Positions 43,939-52,831 of a stretch of 64,000 bases of DNA are shown here, piece after piece. The position numbers and the translations under genes were made by a program. Origin of the DNA: Methanobrevibacter sp. TMH8 (GTDB lineage Archaea; Methanobacteriota; Methanobacteria; Methanobacteriales; Methanobacteriaceae); assembly GCF_020148105.1 (NCBI RefSeq), contig NZ_JAHLZE010000001.1:1-64000 (forward strand), read 5' to 3'. Position 1 is the first letter of the stretch. The number at the start of each line of letters is the position of its first letter. The notes below the pieces were generated by a model. It was not told the DNA's origin and did no database searches. It was given only the letters and a program-made list of their open reading frames with translations.

Positions 43939-44221
43939 ATTTTAATCCAAAATCAAAAACAACTCTAGTATAACCAACATAAACAGGAGGAACTCCTTGT
44001 AAAACTAATCCACAATCTTCACAAACAGTTTCAATCTCTTCATAAGAAATATTCTTACTTTCACATCTAGGACATTTAATATCAGCTTGTTTAGGTGTTA
44101 TCTTATGATAAGTATTGCAATCAAAACAACTTAGAGTAAATCGTCCGATTTGGTGATTATATGTTATATCAATCTCGGAGCTACCGCATTTCGGACATTT
44201 TGTAATATTATTAAATTTCAT
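43934..44221 (-). CDS. Zinc-ribbon protein of the prophage remnant
   Basis: This 95-residue protein has three Cys-x2-Cys knuckles of the zinc-ribbon type: ITKCPKCGSSE with LSCFDCNTYH, then IKCPRCESKN with TVCEDCGLVL. The last resembles the TFB/TFIIB-type ribbon (VCEDCGLVLQG). It could bind DNA or transcription factors, but the role is unknown. I start at the ATG at 44221 over the TTG at 44230. No ribosome site is clear. Its stop lies inside hairpin 3 of the downstream cluster. Confidence 0.65.
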   Translation of the reverse strand: MKFNNITKCPKCGSSEIDITYNHQIGRFTLSCFDCNTYHKITPKQADIKCPRCESKNISYEEIETVCEDCGLVLQGVPPVYVGYTRVVFDFGLKL

Positions 44222-44453
44222 TTTAAACAAAATTAATTAAAATACTAACTTCAATATATACTCTAATCAATTAGAAAAAAAATAAATAGTTAAAAAAATA
44301 TAAATAACAGAAAAGTATTCTATCTTATACTTTTATAATTAGTATTATTGGGATATTCTAAAATTTAATTAATTCTATAAAAAGATTATTAACAGTTATT
44401 TAGGTACTAAATAATTTTTATAAAGACTATTTTGAAAAGTTAGGTGATTAAAA

Positions 44454-44918
44454 ATGGGTTTGTTTAGTAGAAAAACATGGAAATTTGATAAAAACATGGG
44501 GAAATTTGAAAAAACAAAAGAAAAAGGAGCAAATTATATAGAATTTAAAGTCTTTGAAAAAATAATAGAAAAAAAAGGATTAGAGGTTGGAGATATTGTA
44601 GAAAATTATGAGATATCTCCCGAATTTATTAATGCACTCAATATATCTCTCCAATATCAAAAAGCTATTCTAGGTATAACTTTATATCCTCTACCTGCTC
44701 AAATCGTAGGGGTTGTTCAGGCTTTCCATGAGAGTCACCATTATTTAGGGCTTGTCTTTAATGGAGTTTATAGTGCTCAATTTTTAAACACTTTTGATGA
44801 AACTTTAAAAAATGTACAAGGAATTATAGATAATTTTTATGCAGGATTAGATGCTCAATTCAGTATTTACGAATACACACATCCTCCAAGAATAGTATTT
44901 ACAGGAGTTAGTTTTTAA
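44454..44918 (+). CDS. Unknown 154-residue soluble protein
   Basis: Strong ribosome site AGGTGAT precedes the ATG. The protein begins MGLFSRKTWKFDKNMGKFEK, has a helical middle (FKVFEKIIEKKGLEVGDIVE) and a more hydrophobic second half (ALNISLQYQKAILGITLYPL, AFHESHHYLGLVFNGVYSAQ) and ends with a Tyr/Pro-rich stretch. Codon use is like the chromosome. I do not recognise the family. It is one of few plus-strand genes in the island and looks intact. Confidence 0.55.
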   Translation: MGLFSRKTWKFDKNMGKFEKTKEKGANYIEFKVFEKIIEKKGLEVGDIVENYEISPEFINALNISLQYQKAILGITLYPLPAQIVGVVQAFHESHHYLGLVFNGVYSAQFLNTFDETLKNVQGIIDNFYAGLDAQFSIYEYTHPPRIVFTGVSF

Positions 44919-44975
44919 GTTAACTATTACTTAATAATTAACTTAATATTTCTGTAAAAATATAAAATTAAAAAT

Positions 44976-45260
44976 TTATTCAACATTTAATTTTTGTTTT
45001 TCACGTTTTATTGCTAATGATTCCGAAACAAAGTTATTATTCCTATGAGCTGATAAAAAAACAGACCCTAAACCCCATTTTATTTCTTCATCCATTAAAT
45101 CTTTATATTTATGATAAAATTTTCTAGAATTTATTCTCAATTGCTCTTGTCTTGCATATTTCCTATGTTCTGTGCTACAATATTCTTCCCTATTATGTTT
45201 TTTAATAAATTCTTTTCCACACCATTTACATTTTTTTAATTTAATTATAATATGATTCAT
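44976..45260 (-). CDS. Small zinc-finger-like basic protein
   Basis: This 94-residue basic protein has KCKWCGKEFIKKHNREEYCS at about residues 10-29, a C-x2-C plus Cys-x4-His treble-clef-like knuckle seen in phage and resolvase-associated proteins. A helical Arg/Lys-rich stretch follows (TEHRKYARQEQLRINSRKFY). DNA binding is likely. It lies just downstream of the HNH gene on the same strand and may be part of the same transcript. The ribosome site is weak. Confidence 0.55.
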   Translation of the reverse strand: MNHIIIKLKKCKWCGKEFIKKHNREEYCSTEHRKYARQEQLRINSRKFYHKYKDLMDEEIKWGLGSVFLSAHRNNNFVSESLAIKREKQKLNVE

Positions 45261-45266
45261 ATATAA

Positions 45267-45491
45267 TCAATCTTTATTAATCAAAGGTCTTTTAAAATCT
45301 GTATAATCTTTTTCTTCAATACCTTTTTTAATATTGCAGCTACAACATAATGTTTGTAAATTATTCAAATCATTAGTTCCACCATTGGCTCTTGGTTTTA
45401 TATGATCAACAGTTAAATTCTTAGTTGTTCCACATAGCTTACATTGATAATTATCTCGTTTAAAAACTTTATTTCTCTTTTTTTTACTAAT
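45267..45491 (-). CDS. HNH endonuclease, start codon non-standard or 5' end lost
   Basis: The frame encodes a compact HNH nuclease: NKVFKRDNYQCKLCGTTKNL, LTVDHIKPRANGGTNDLNNL and QTLCCSCNIKKG, with both zinc-binding CxxC pairs and the catalytic His. The frame is open up to 45539 but has no ATG, GTG or TTG before the domain. An ATT at 45491 preceded by AGGAATGAT is one possible start; loss of the 5' end in the decaying island is the other. Small HNH proteins of this kind often work with phage terminases. Confidence 0.6.
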   Translation of the reverse strand: MSKKKRNKVFKRDNYQCKLCGTTKNLTVDHIKPRANGGTNDLNNLQTLCCSCNIKKGIEEKDYTDFKRPLINKD

Positions 45492-45544
45492 TTGATTATC
45501 ATTCCTTTGTAGCTTATGATTTATTATTTTTTTACTAACTTATT

Positions 45545-46099
45545 TTAATCATTATTATGTGGAAAAAATGATCCTATTAATATATGTGATTTTTTCAATA
45601 TCATTAAAAAATTTAAGAGAAACATTCCAATTAAGGAATATGTAAAAAATGTGAAAACTTGAATTAAAAACTTATAATCCCCTATATTATCCGAATTTAT
45701 ATGTAAATTATTCCATAGCAACAAATACACCCCCAATATAATTATAATTATCACTGATAAAAATATAATAAAAGAAATATTATCTAAAGTATCATTAATA
45801 ACATGAAGTTTAACATCTTTATCTATTAATTTCTTATCAAGTATATTTAGTGCCATATCGAATAAGAGTATTAAAGCACTAAAAAGCAATGGTGTTGAAA
45901 TTGCTAATATTGTCAATAAAGTTTCTGACATTTCTTTTTCAATTAAAATATTAAAATCTATCAAAATTACACTAATAATTAAAGGCAATATAAATAATAA
46001 AAAAATATCGCTACAATATAGTTTATTAGTATCCTTGTTTCTAATTGTATCTAAATGTGCTTTAATAATATACTGTGGAGTTATTCTTTCAAACGCCAT
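45545..46099 (-). CDS. Four-helix membrane protein, second gene of an unassigned pair
   Basis: This 184-residue protein starts MAFERITPQYIIKAHLDTIR and has about four membrane helices (about 29-48, 60-82, 105-128, 140-168), with a short cytosolic loop (DKKLIDKDVKLHVINDTLDN). The stop of the upstream gene is two bases away and its ribosome site lies in that gene's last codons, so the two are tightly coupled. I do not recognise the family. A soluble sensor paired with a multi-helix membrane protein is the layout of several abortive-infection systems, but no known domain proves it. Confidence 0.6.
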   Translation of the reverse strand: MAFERITPQYIIKAHLDTIRNKDTNKLYCSDIFLLFILPLIISVILIDFNILIEKEMSETLLTILAISTPLLFSALILLFDMALNILDKKLIDKDVKLHVINDTLDNISFIIFLSVIIIIILGVYLLLWNNLHINSDNIGDYKFLIQVFTFFTYSLIGMFLLNFLMILKKSHILIGSFFPHNND

Positions 46100-46101
46100 A
46101 A

Positions 46102-47061
46102 TTATTCATATCCTCCTTTAAATATTCTCATTAGTTCCATTGCATAATCTTTAGCTATTCCATGAATATCTTCAAATTTAGGGTGCCCTCCATCATCTTC
46201 ATCTATATCATCAGTAATATCCATAAATGGTTTTGTTGCTTCTCCATCCACACGAAACTTCCTTCTTGATTTCCCAACTTTAACATCTACTATTGTATTA
46301 TTCACATTCATATCTTTTATTCCTAAAAAATCTGTATTTTTATCATCCAAACCAACACCAACTAACTTTTCCATGAATTTTTTAGCATAATCGCTATATC
46401 CTTTTTCTATTTTGAAATAACACGAAATTTCTCCCTTTACTTTATCTAAATGATGATTTAATATATTTTCTTGATTTTTATTATGTGATGGGATATTTAA
46501 GAAATTTAAAGACATGATCCTTCCCTTGTTTATATATTCAACAATGACTTCTTTTGGCAAAAATTCCTCAAACTTTAAATCCAAATTATTCAACTCTATT
46601 TTAACCAATTCCCTATATAAAAATCTTTGAAAAGTTTCTTTAATTTCTAATCTACCTTTTTTTTCAAATAATGCTACTCCTTTATTTGAATTTTTTGGAA
46701 TTAAAAACAAATAATAAAATGGTTCTTCAGGAGAAGTATATTTATCCATATCTTGTGTTTTTTTAGTTTCAACATGCTTTGCTTTCCAATTCTTTCCAAA
46801 AGTACCATAATAAACTCTTCCAAAGCAAATGCGTTCTTCAAAAGAGACATCTTCTACACCCAGATCTTTTTTATTAATGCTGTCTGAAAATTCTTTATTA
46901 TTGTTCAAAAAATCAATCAAAATTTTCAGAAAATCATTTTCAATTTTTTCTCCAAATACATCCTTATTTTCACGATTGATATTGTCTAATTGTTCTATTT
47001 TTCTAGTTGTTTTATTTTCTAACCAAAATAAATAAGAAGCTAAACTAATTTTTTCTTTCAT
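46102..47061 (-). CDS. Unknown soluble protein, first gene of an unassigned pair
   Basis: This 319-residue protein has no membrane helix. The N-terminal part (SLASYLFWLENKTTRKIEQL; VSFEERICFGRVYYGTFGKN) looks beta-rich, followed by FYYLFLIPKNSNKGVALFEK and a helical segment. The C-terminus (KVGKSRRKFRVDGEATKPFM; acidic DDIDEDDGG; IAKDYAMELMRIFKGGYE) is charged. I do not recognise the family. I start at 47061, seven bases after AGGTGAT; earlier in-frame ATGs overlap that site. It is coupled to the downstream membrane-protein gene and has its own promoter-like region with an inverted repeat. Confidence 0.6.
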   Translation of the reverse strand: MKEKISLASYLFWLENKTTRKIEQLDNINRENKDVFGEKIENDFLKILIDFLNNNKEFSDSINKKDLGVEDVSFEERICFGRVYYGTFGKNWKAKHVETKKTQDMDKYTSPEEPFYYLFLIPKNSNKGVALFEKKGRLEIKETFQRFLYRELVKIELNNLDLKFEEFLPKEVIVEYINKGRIMSLNFLNIPSHNKNQENILNHHLDKVKGEISCYFKIEKGYSDYAKKFMEKLVGVGLDDKNTDFLGIKDMNVNNTIVDVKVGKSRRKFRVDGEATKPFMDITDDIDEDDGGHPKFEDIHGIAKDYAMELMRIFKGGYE

Positions 47062-47557
47062 AGATCTCATCACCTAAGACCCATAAGTTTTTATACTTCT
47101 TTTTTACATACTAATAATCGTTGAATGCTATTAGAATGTAGGGTCTTATCTTATTTTTATCCAATAATTATTATGTGGATAATTTTGAGTATTATGACTC
47201 ATACATTATCTAATATTATTCTTTGATTATTTTTTAATAAAAGTCTTACTATTTGTTTATATCATAGTAATAAATTATCAAATCCATATTTTCAGCCATT
47301 TTTAACTATTATTTTTTAGATAATTTTTTAATTTTGCTAACCAAACAATGTAATCTTAGTGTAATTATTAATATAAAATAAATTATATATAAAAGATAGC
47401 ATACTATCAGTTCAATTTCAATTGTAAAAAATCTTTAGAAAAAGCTATAAAAAGTTAAAATTAGTTTTTTAGAGGAAATAAGAAAAAATAAAAATAATAA
47501 ATAAAAAAATATAAGAAAGGATAAAAGATTTAATTTATCCTTTAATTGTTTTGTTTT
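47062..47557 (-). promoter_or_regulatory. Intergenic region with TATA box and inverted repeat for the two-gene module
   Basis: On the minus strand, AGTATAAAAAC (about 47087-47097) is a good TATA box 26-36 bases before the start of the two-gene module, implying a very short leader. TAAGACCC (47075-47082), between the TATA box and the ribosome site, is matched by GGGTCTTA (47141-47148) upstream of the TATA box, so the pair could be an operator. The remainder up to 47557 is A/T-rich and forms the 3' flank of the adhesin gene and the island edge. No other gene is evident. Confidence 0.45.
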
Positions 47558-49771
47558 TTAGTGTTTTAAGCTAATTGATTTTTTGTTGTTAGCTAATATT
47601 ATTTCTTTGTTTTTGTTTTTTGGGTCTACTTGGAAATGTGCTATACAGTATCTGTGGTTTGCTTTGTCTGGAAAGTAGCTGACGATTATTGATATTTTCT
47701 TTCCTGGAGCTATTGATTTGATTTTGATATATTTGGTTTTGATTTTAACTCCTTTTCTCATATGATAAAGAGATAGAACAGTAGCTTTAGATTTTAAACT
47801 TCCTTTGTTAGCTATTGTAACTTTACATGTAGATAATCTTTTATTAGATAATTCTTTGATTGATACAATTCCTAAATTAGATTTAGAAATGACTTTCTGT
47901 ACTGCTTTTGTTGTCGATGATTTGTAGTTATTATCTCCTGCAAATTTAGCTATTAAAGTGTGTTTTCCGCCTTTTAAACCAGCTATCTTAAATACAGCTA
48001 TTCCATTGTTGTTAGTTATAGCTGTGTATGTTTTTCCATTAATTTTTAATGAAATTTTCTTGTTTTTGAGTATATTTCCGTTTATGTCTTTTAGAGTTAC
48101 TTTTATGTTAGTTTTCCTACCTTCATTAATAATCAGTGCAGAAACAGTTATAACAGTACCCTTTTCTAATACTACATTAACACTTGTGCTGGTGTTAGCT
48201 GCAAGATGAATAGTAGTAGTTGCAAGATCATTTGTACCATTAAATTCAGACATAAATGCTACGATGTTTTGTAATCCTGCATTAGCTGTATAAGTGAATT
48301 GTGCAATACCTTCGTTGTTGGTTATTGCAGATCCTACTAATTTTCCATTAACATAGAAATTAATTGTTGCACCAACAATAACATTACCCAAATGATCAAT
48401 AGCTTTCACTATTGTAGTGACTCTGTTAGCTGAAACAATAGTATTAATTATTGTTAGATTAGTTTGATAATCGATAGTATTTCCTAATCCAGATAAATCA
48501 CCATTATTAACAACATTACCTCCAGTATTACCCGTAATAATATTATCATTCAAAGTAGCATTACCATCATTAAAAACACCTTTACCATTATTATCAATAA
48601 TCTCATTATTATTTATAATGGAATTACCCTCACTATAAATACCATCACCAACATTATCCATAATATTATTATTAATTATAGTAACAGTACCATAAGCACA
48701 GATAGCAGCACCTAAAGTTGCTGAGTTATTTATGAAAGTAGATCCATCTATAATAATATTAGAATCAGCACCAGCACTACTACGAATAGCTCCACCAGAT
48801 TCTGCATGATTATCATTGAAAGTACAATTAATTATGCTATGATTGATGCCACCAAGGGCTACTGCTCCACCCGCTGTATATGCGTTACTATTATGAAATG
48901 TACAGTTAATGAGAGTATTATTAGTACCAGTCATACCCACTGCTCCAGCTGTAGAGTTTTTTGCTTTATTATTGGTGAAAGTTGAATTAAAAATTATTGC
49001 ATCAACACCCTTAAGATAAACTGCACCAACACCATCAGCAGAATTATTATCAAAAATAGAATTATTAATATTACCCCTAGTAAGAGATATTGCACCAGCA
49101 GTCGACGCATTATTGCCTGCAAAAGTAGAATTATCTACAAAAATTTCATTTATTGAATGAATAGCTCCTGAATCAATACTAGCACTGTTATTTATAAAGT
49201 TAGAGTTGAAAACGCTACCAATGAAAAAGTATACTGCACCACCACTACGTTCTGAAGTATTATTGATAAATGTAGAATTGTTAATATTAACAGTACCACC
49301 ACCACTGTAAATAGCACCACCATTATTAGTTCCATGATTATCTCTGAATGTACAGTTTGTAAATGTCATTACTGTTGAAGTTAAGTAAGAGCTACCTATC
49401 GCTCCACCATCTCCAGTATTGTTACCGTTAATGAATGTTATATTTATGAAAGTCACATTCAGATTGTTATTTATTGTAAATATTCTTGATAGTCCTTGTG
49501 CATCGAGTATGACTTTATCTTTAGTTTTACCTTGAATTGTTATATTTTTATTAATTGTCATGTTAGTATTGTTATTACCCACATATGTTCCTTCATCCAA
49601 TTCTATTATGTCATCATGGTTTGAACTACTTAATGCACCACTTATTCCACCAGAAGTTGTGTTATTGATACTTGTAGTAGCTGCAAAACCAGCTTGCAAA
49701 CTAATTACAGCTAATAAAATAATACTAGCCATGATTAAAGTATAGGTTATAATTTTCTTATTTTTTAAAAT
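47558..49771 (-). CDS. Adhesin-like surface protein with pectin-lyase-fold repeats, probable AUU start
   Basis: After a signal peptide (YTLIMASIILLAVISLQAGF then AATTS), residues about 45-430 are a right-handed beta-helix with recurring GGAI/GGAVY and SxFxNN units. About 440-535 and 545-640 are Ig-like domains (ATINFYVNGKLVGSAITNNE; SLKINGKTYTAITNNNGIAV), and the end is a CARDB-like domain (TCKVTIANKGSLKSKATVLS). There is no C-terminal anchor. Such proteins cover host-associated Methanobrevibacter cells. The GTG at 49780 lies inside the perfect ribosome site GGAGGTGA (49777-49784); the in-frame ATT at 49771 is five bases beyond it, so AUU is the likelier start. The C-terminal half is closely related to the second adhesin here. 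Confidence 0.88.
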   Translation of the reverse strand: MLKNKKIITYTLIMASIILLAVISLQAGFAATTSINNTTSGGISGALSSSNHDDIIELDEGTYVGNNNTNMTINKNITIQGKTKDKVILDAQGLSRIFTINNNLNVTFINITFINGNNTGDGGAIGSSYLTSTVMTFTNCTFRDNHGTNNGGAIYSGGGTVNINNSTFINNTSERSGGAVYFFIGSVFNSNFINNSASIDSGAIHSINEIFVDNSTFAGNNASTAGAISLTRGNINNSIFDNNSADGVGAVYLKGVDAIIFNSTFTNNKAKNSTAGAVGMTGTNNTLINCTFHNSNAYTAGGAVALGGINHSIINCTFNDNHAESGGAIRSSAGADSNIIIDGSTFINNSATLGAAICAYGTVTIINNNIMDNVGDGIYSEGNSIINNNEIIDNNGKGVFNDGNATLNDNIITGNTGGNVVNNGDLSGLGNTIDYQTNLTIINTIVSANRVTTIVKAIDHLGNVIVGATINFYVNGKLVGSAITNNEGIAQFTYTANAGLQNIVAFMSEFNGTNDLATTTIHLAANTSTSVNVVLEKGTVITVSALIINEGRKTNIKVTLKDINGNILKNKKISLKINGKTYTAITNNNGIAVFKIAGLKGGKHTLIAKFAGDNNYKSSTTKAVQKVISKSNLGIVSIKELSNKRLSTCKVTIANKGSLKSKATVLSLYHMRKGVKIKTKYIKIKSIAPGKKISIIVSYFPDKANHRYCIAHFQVDPKNKNKEIILANNKKSISLKH

Positions 49772-50667
49772 TTTATTCACCTCCCCATTAAGGGATTAAT
49801 TTTTTCGAATTTCTAAAAATGTGATAAAAAAAGAATAAAGTAGTCCCTAAAAAAAAAATTTAAGAGATGGGGTGATAATTATCTAAAAAATTCTTAATAA
49901 AAACACATTTATCCTTTTCAATAAATCACATTTACAAATTTTTTTGATTATACTAAAACCAGTTATAATGCATAATATTACAATAAAACTCGCCATAAGC
50001 TATCTCCCATTATAATTATACATTAAAAAAGAGCATTTACTCAAAAATCATTGCATAATAACTCCATCCAATCTTATATAATCATGAAAAAATTACACAA
50101 ATATTTAATATCGGCTAATTTTTTCATGATTAATAAATTCTTATTTTAAGAAAGATAAATTTACTTCGTTAAACCCAGGTTAAACGTACTAAAAATGAAA
50201 AAAAGTTACAAAACAATCAAAAGAGAACAATAAATCATTTAAAATAGATACAAAAATATTATAAAAATAAAAAAAAGTATTAATATTCCATATATTTTAA
50301 ACACAAAACATGTAAAACTCAATGAAAAAAGTTCAAAAAAGAGGTTAAAAATCCAAAAACGTATCGTTTAACCTGGGTTAAACGAACTAAAAAAAATACC
50401 AATAAAATCATCAAATATATTCGAAAATTGTAATACAATTTTTACTATACAATTTATTTATATAAAAACCTATATAAATATATCGATTTTGTAATATATT
50501 TTTTCCTATAAAAATATTGACAAGTAAAATAATAATGAAAATAGTTAATGAAAAATATAAAAAATAAAATAAGATGATATAACTTATAATATAGCTACAT
50601 TTATCTATTAAATGAAGAAAAAATATATAAAAATAAAATAAACAAAAATAAACAGAATATATATTTA
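49772..50667. promoter_or_regulatory. Long adhesin upstream region with palindromic repeats
   Basis: Almost 900 bp without genes lie between the adhesin and the M24 peptidase gene. A 20-bp palindromic motif occurs twice: CGTTAAACCCAGGTTAAACG (50167-50186) and CGTTTAACCTGGGTTAAACG (50365-50384, perfect 9-bp arms), each followed by ACTAAAAA. Nearer the gene, AAATGTGAT (49817-49825) and ATCACATTT (49925-49933) form the core of a larger imperfect inverted repeat. These are good candidates for regulator-binding sites of the adhesin. Oligo-A/T sequence fills the rest. Confidence 0.6.
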
Positions 50668-51789
50668 TTAAATATTATATGAGAGGTTTCCAATAATTTC
50701 TCCTTTATTTTTACCAACAATTATAGTGTCTTCTATTCTAACACCAAATTCTCCTTCTAAATAGATTCCAGGTTCAATAGTTATAACCATATTTTTTTCT
50801 AGAATTGTTTGGTCTTTTTTGGAAACACTAGGACTTTCATGAATATCTAAACCTAAACTATGGCCTGTAGAGTGAATAAATTTATCCCCATATCCATACT
50901 CCTCAATAATAGATCTAGCTATTTTATCAATTTCACAGACTTTTATCCCTGGTTTTATTCCAGCTATAGCACCATTATATGCTTGAAGAACTATGTCAAA
51001 AATCTCTTTTTGTTTTTCGTTTTTATCATCAATCATTGTACGACTTGTATCAGAACAATAACCATTATATTTACTACCCCAATCCATTAATACAATATTA
51101 CCAAGTTCTTTGTTTTCAGATCTTGCATGAGGAAGAGATGTATTTGGACCAGTAGCTACAATAGTTTCAAATGATTCTTCACTAGCTCCATTACTTCTCA
51201 TTAAATATCCAAGTTCATAAGCTATTTCCCAGTCAGTTACTTTTTCTTCTTGTTTTTCTCGAATTTCTAGTTCTAAAAATGATTTATGAGCTATTTTTGT
51301 TGCGTCTTTTATATTATTTAGCTCATCTTGAAACTTAACCATTCTAGATTTTTCTAAAAAGTCAACAATAGATAAATCCCAATCTTCTTTTTTTGATTTA
51401 TCAGATTCAAGTTTTTTATATGATGCAATTGGAAGATTTCCTTCAATACCTATCTTTTTGAGTTTTTCTTCTTTAAATACTTGTTTCAAATCCGAAAGAG
51501 ATTTAAATTCTTTAACAGGTAGATAAGATGTGTTTTCAGCTAGTTCTTTATCCAAAGATGTTGTAAAAATAATAGGATCTTCTTTTAAAAGACAAATTGC
51601 AAAACTACTAGGATTATAATTAGAAAGATAATTTATATTATTGAATTGAGCTATAATCATTCCATCATATCTTTCATTATTCATGATTTTTAATACATTA
51701 TTTATTCTATTATCTACATTTTTTTCAGTAGTTTTACTAGTTTCCAGATTATTTTCATTAATAAGATAATTTTTAGGATTATTTTTCAA
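50668..51789 (-). CDS. pepQ: M24 family Xaa-Pro aminopeptidase / dipeptidase
   Basis: The 373-residue protein has the creatinase-like N-terminal domain (RYDGMIIAQFNNINYLSNYN) and a pita-bread metallopeptidase domain. Metal ligands are visible: two Asp in MDWGSKYNGYCSDTSRTM, His in HSTGHSLGLDIHE, Glu in TIEPGIYLEGEFGVR and Glu in RIEDTIIVG. It cleaves peptides with proline in the second position, in the cytoplasm. I start at the TTG at 51789, six bases after AGGTG; the GTG at 51798 lies within that site. A HIT-protein gene is upstream on the same strand. Confidence 0.92.
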   Translation of the reverse strand: MKNNPKNYLINENNLETSKTTEKNVDNRINNVLKIMNNERYDGMIIAQFNNINYLSNYNPSSFAICLLKEDPIIFTTSLDKELAENTSYLPVKEFKSLSDLKQVFKEEKLKKIGIEGNLPIASYKKLESDKSKKEDWDLSIVDFLEKSRMVKFQDELNNIKDATKIAHKSFLELEIREKQEEKVTDWEIAYELGYLMRSNGASEESFETIVATGPNTSLPHARSENKELGNIVLMDWGSKYNGYCSDTSRTMIDDKNEKQKEIFDIVLQAYNGAIAGIKPGIKVCEIDKIARSIIEEYGYGDKFIHSTGHSLGLDIHESPSVSKKDQTILEKNMVITIEPGIYLEGEFGVRIEDTIIVGKNKGEIIGNLSYNI

Positions 51790-51902
51790 AGTAGACACCT
51801 TATATAGATTAATAAATATAACTGAATAAATATAAATGATCTTTTAATATTTTAATTAACATAATTTACAAATATACAACAAATATACATCACAGATATA
51901 CA

Positions 51903-52490
51903 TTATAAATATAAATGATCACTTAATATTTTCATTAGCTTAGTCCGTACATTTTCAGGGATTTTCTTTGTAATAGCTCTTGCAAAGAATCCAAAATCAG
52001 GATCATCAAATTCTAAATCTTCAAAAACAACAGGATTTTTATATCTAGGAATAAAATGCCAATGAATATGTGGCATTGGATTATCCTTTCTAAAAACTGA
52101 ATTTTTCAAACAACTCCAGTTGAATAAATCAGCATTAAATGTTTCTTTATTAGCTAACTCCATAGCTTCAACTAAATATCCAAAATCATCCCATTCTTCA
52201 GTTTTTAAGTCTTTAAGATCCCCAACTTCCCTTTTTAAACTTATAACACAAGTTCCCAAATATCTTTGAGAAGGAGCCAAAAATATTTCCCAATATTTTG
52301 TTTCACCTATTAAATCTCCATAGCTACTATCAATAGAAAATTCACAAGTTGTAGAATTTTTAGAATTATCCATCTCATTAGATTCAGCAAATCCATTAAA
52401 TTCCTCAGGTTCATCATGTTCATTGGATTTACTGGATTTTTTAAACTTATTTGATTTATCTCCATTTGATTTATTGATAATATTATCCAT
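51903..52490 (-). CDS. HIT family hydrolase with N-terminal low-complexity extension
   Basis: Residues about 65-195 are a HIT (histidine triad) domain: YWEIFLAPSQRYLGTCVISL, then the active-site HIHWHFIPRYKNP. HIT proteins hydrolyse nucleotidyl-phosphoramidates, diadenosine polyphosphates or similar; the substrate is unknown. The first 60 residues are a Lys/Ser/Asn/Glu-rich disordered extension not seen in typical HIT proteins, and no ribosome site precedes the ATG at 52490, so the true start could be further in (for example the ATG at about 52372). It lies 113 bp upstream of pepQ. Confidence 0.83.
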   Translation of the reverse strand: MDNIINKSNGDKSNKFKKSSKSNEHDEPEEFNGFAESNEMDNSKNSTTCEFSIDSSYGDLIGETKYWEIFLAPSQRYLGTCVISLKREVGDLKDLKTEEWDDFGYLVEAMELANKETFNADLFNWSCLKNSVFRKDNPMPHIHWHFIPRYKNPVVFEDLEFDDPDFGFFARAITKKIPENVRTKLMKILSDHLYL

Positions 52491-52831
52491 ATTAATATAT
52501 TGGAATCGATAATATTAGTATTTTAGGATTTTAATGATTATATTTTATGATTTCATTGATTATATATAAATTTTATATAAAAAATATAATTAAATATCAG
52601 AATATAATTGAATATATATGAATATTTTTATATAAAGAATTTAATTGAATATCAGAATATTTATGAATATATAAATATATATGAATATGAAGAAATTTTT
52701 ATAAAATGATGTAATTTTGTAAATTAATAATAATATCAATTATAATTAAATTCAACAAAATATAATCCAATCAAAAAAGTAGTATAATAATTACAAAAAA
52801 TATATAACCCTTAAGTATCAATGATAATAAC
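52491..52831. promoter_or_regulatory. Divergent promoter region before the M50 protease gene
   Basis: This gap lies between the HIT gene and the M50 protease gene on opposite strands. AAAATATATAACCC (52796-52809) is a good TATA box about 30 bp before the plus-strand ATG, implying a very short leader. The words GAATATATATGAATATTTTTATATAAA recur in short form, giving loose repeats at 52600-52690. No reading frame is supported. Confidence 0.45.

Noticed and set aside
37386-47557. A precise prophage boundary with attL/attR
   Set aside because: No integrase, no tRNA gene and no clear direct repeat at the two edges could be found, so only an approximate extent is given.
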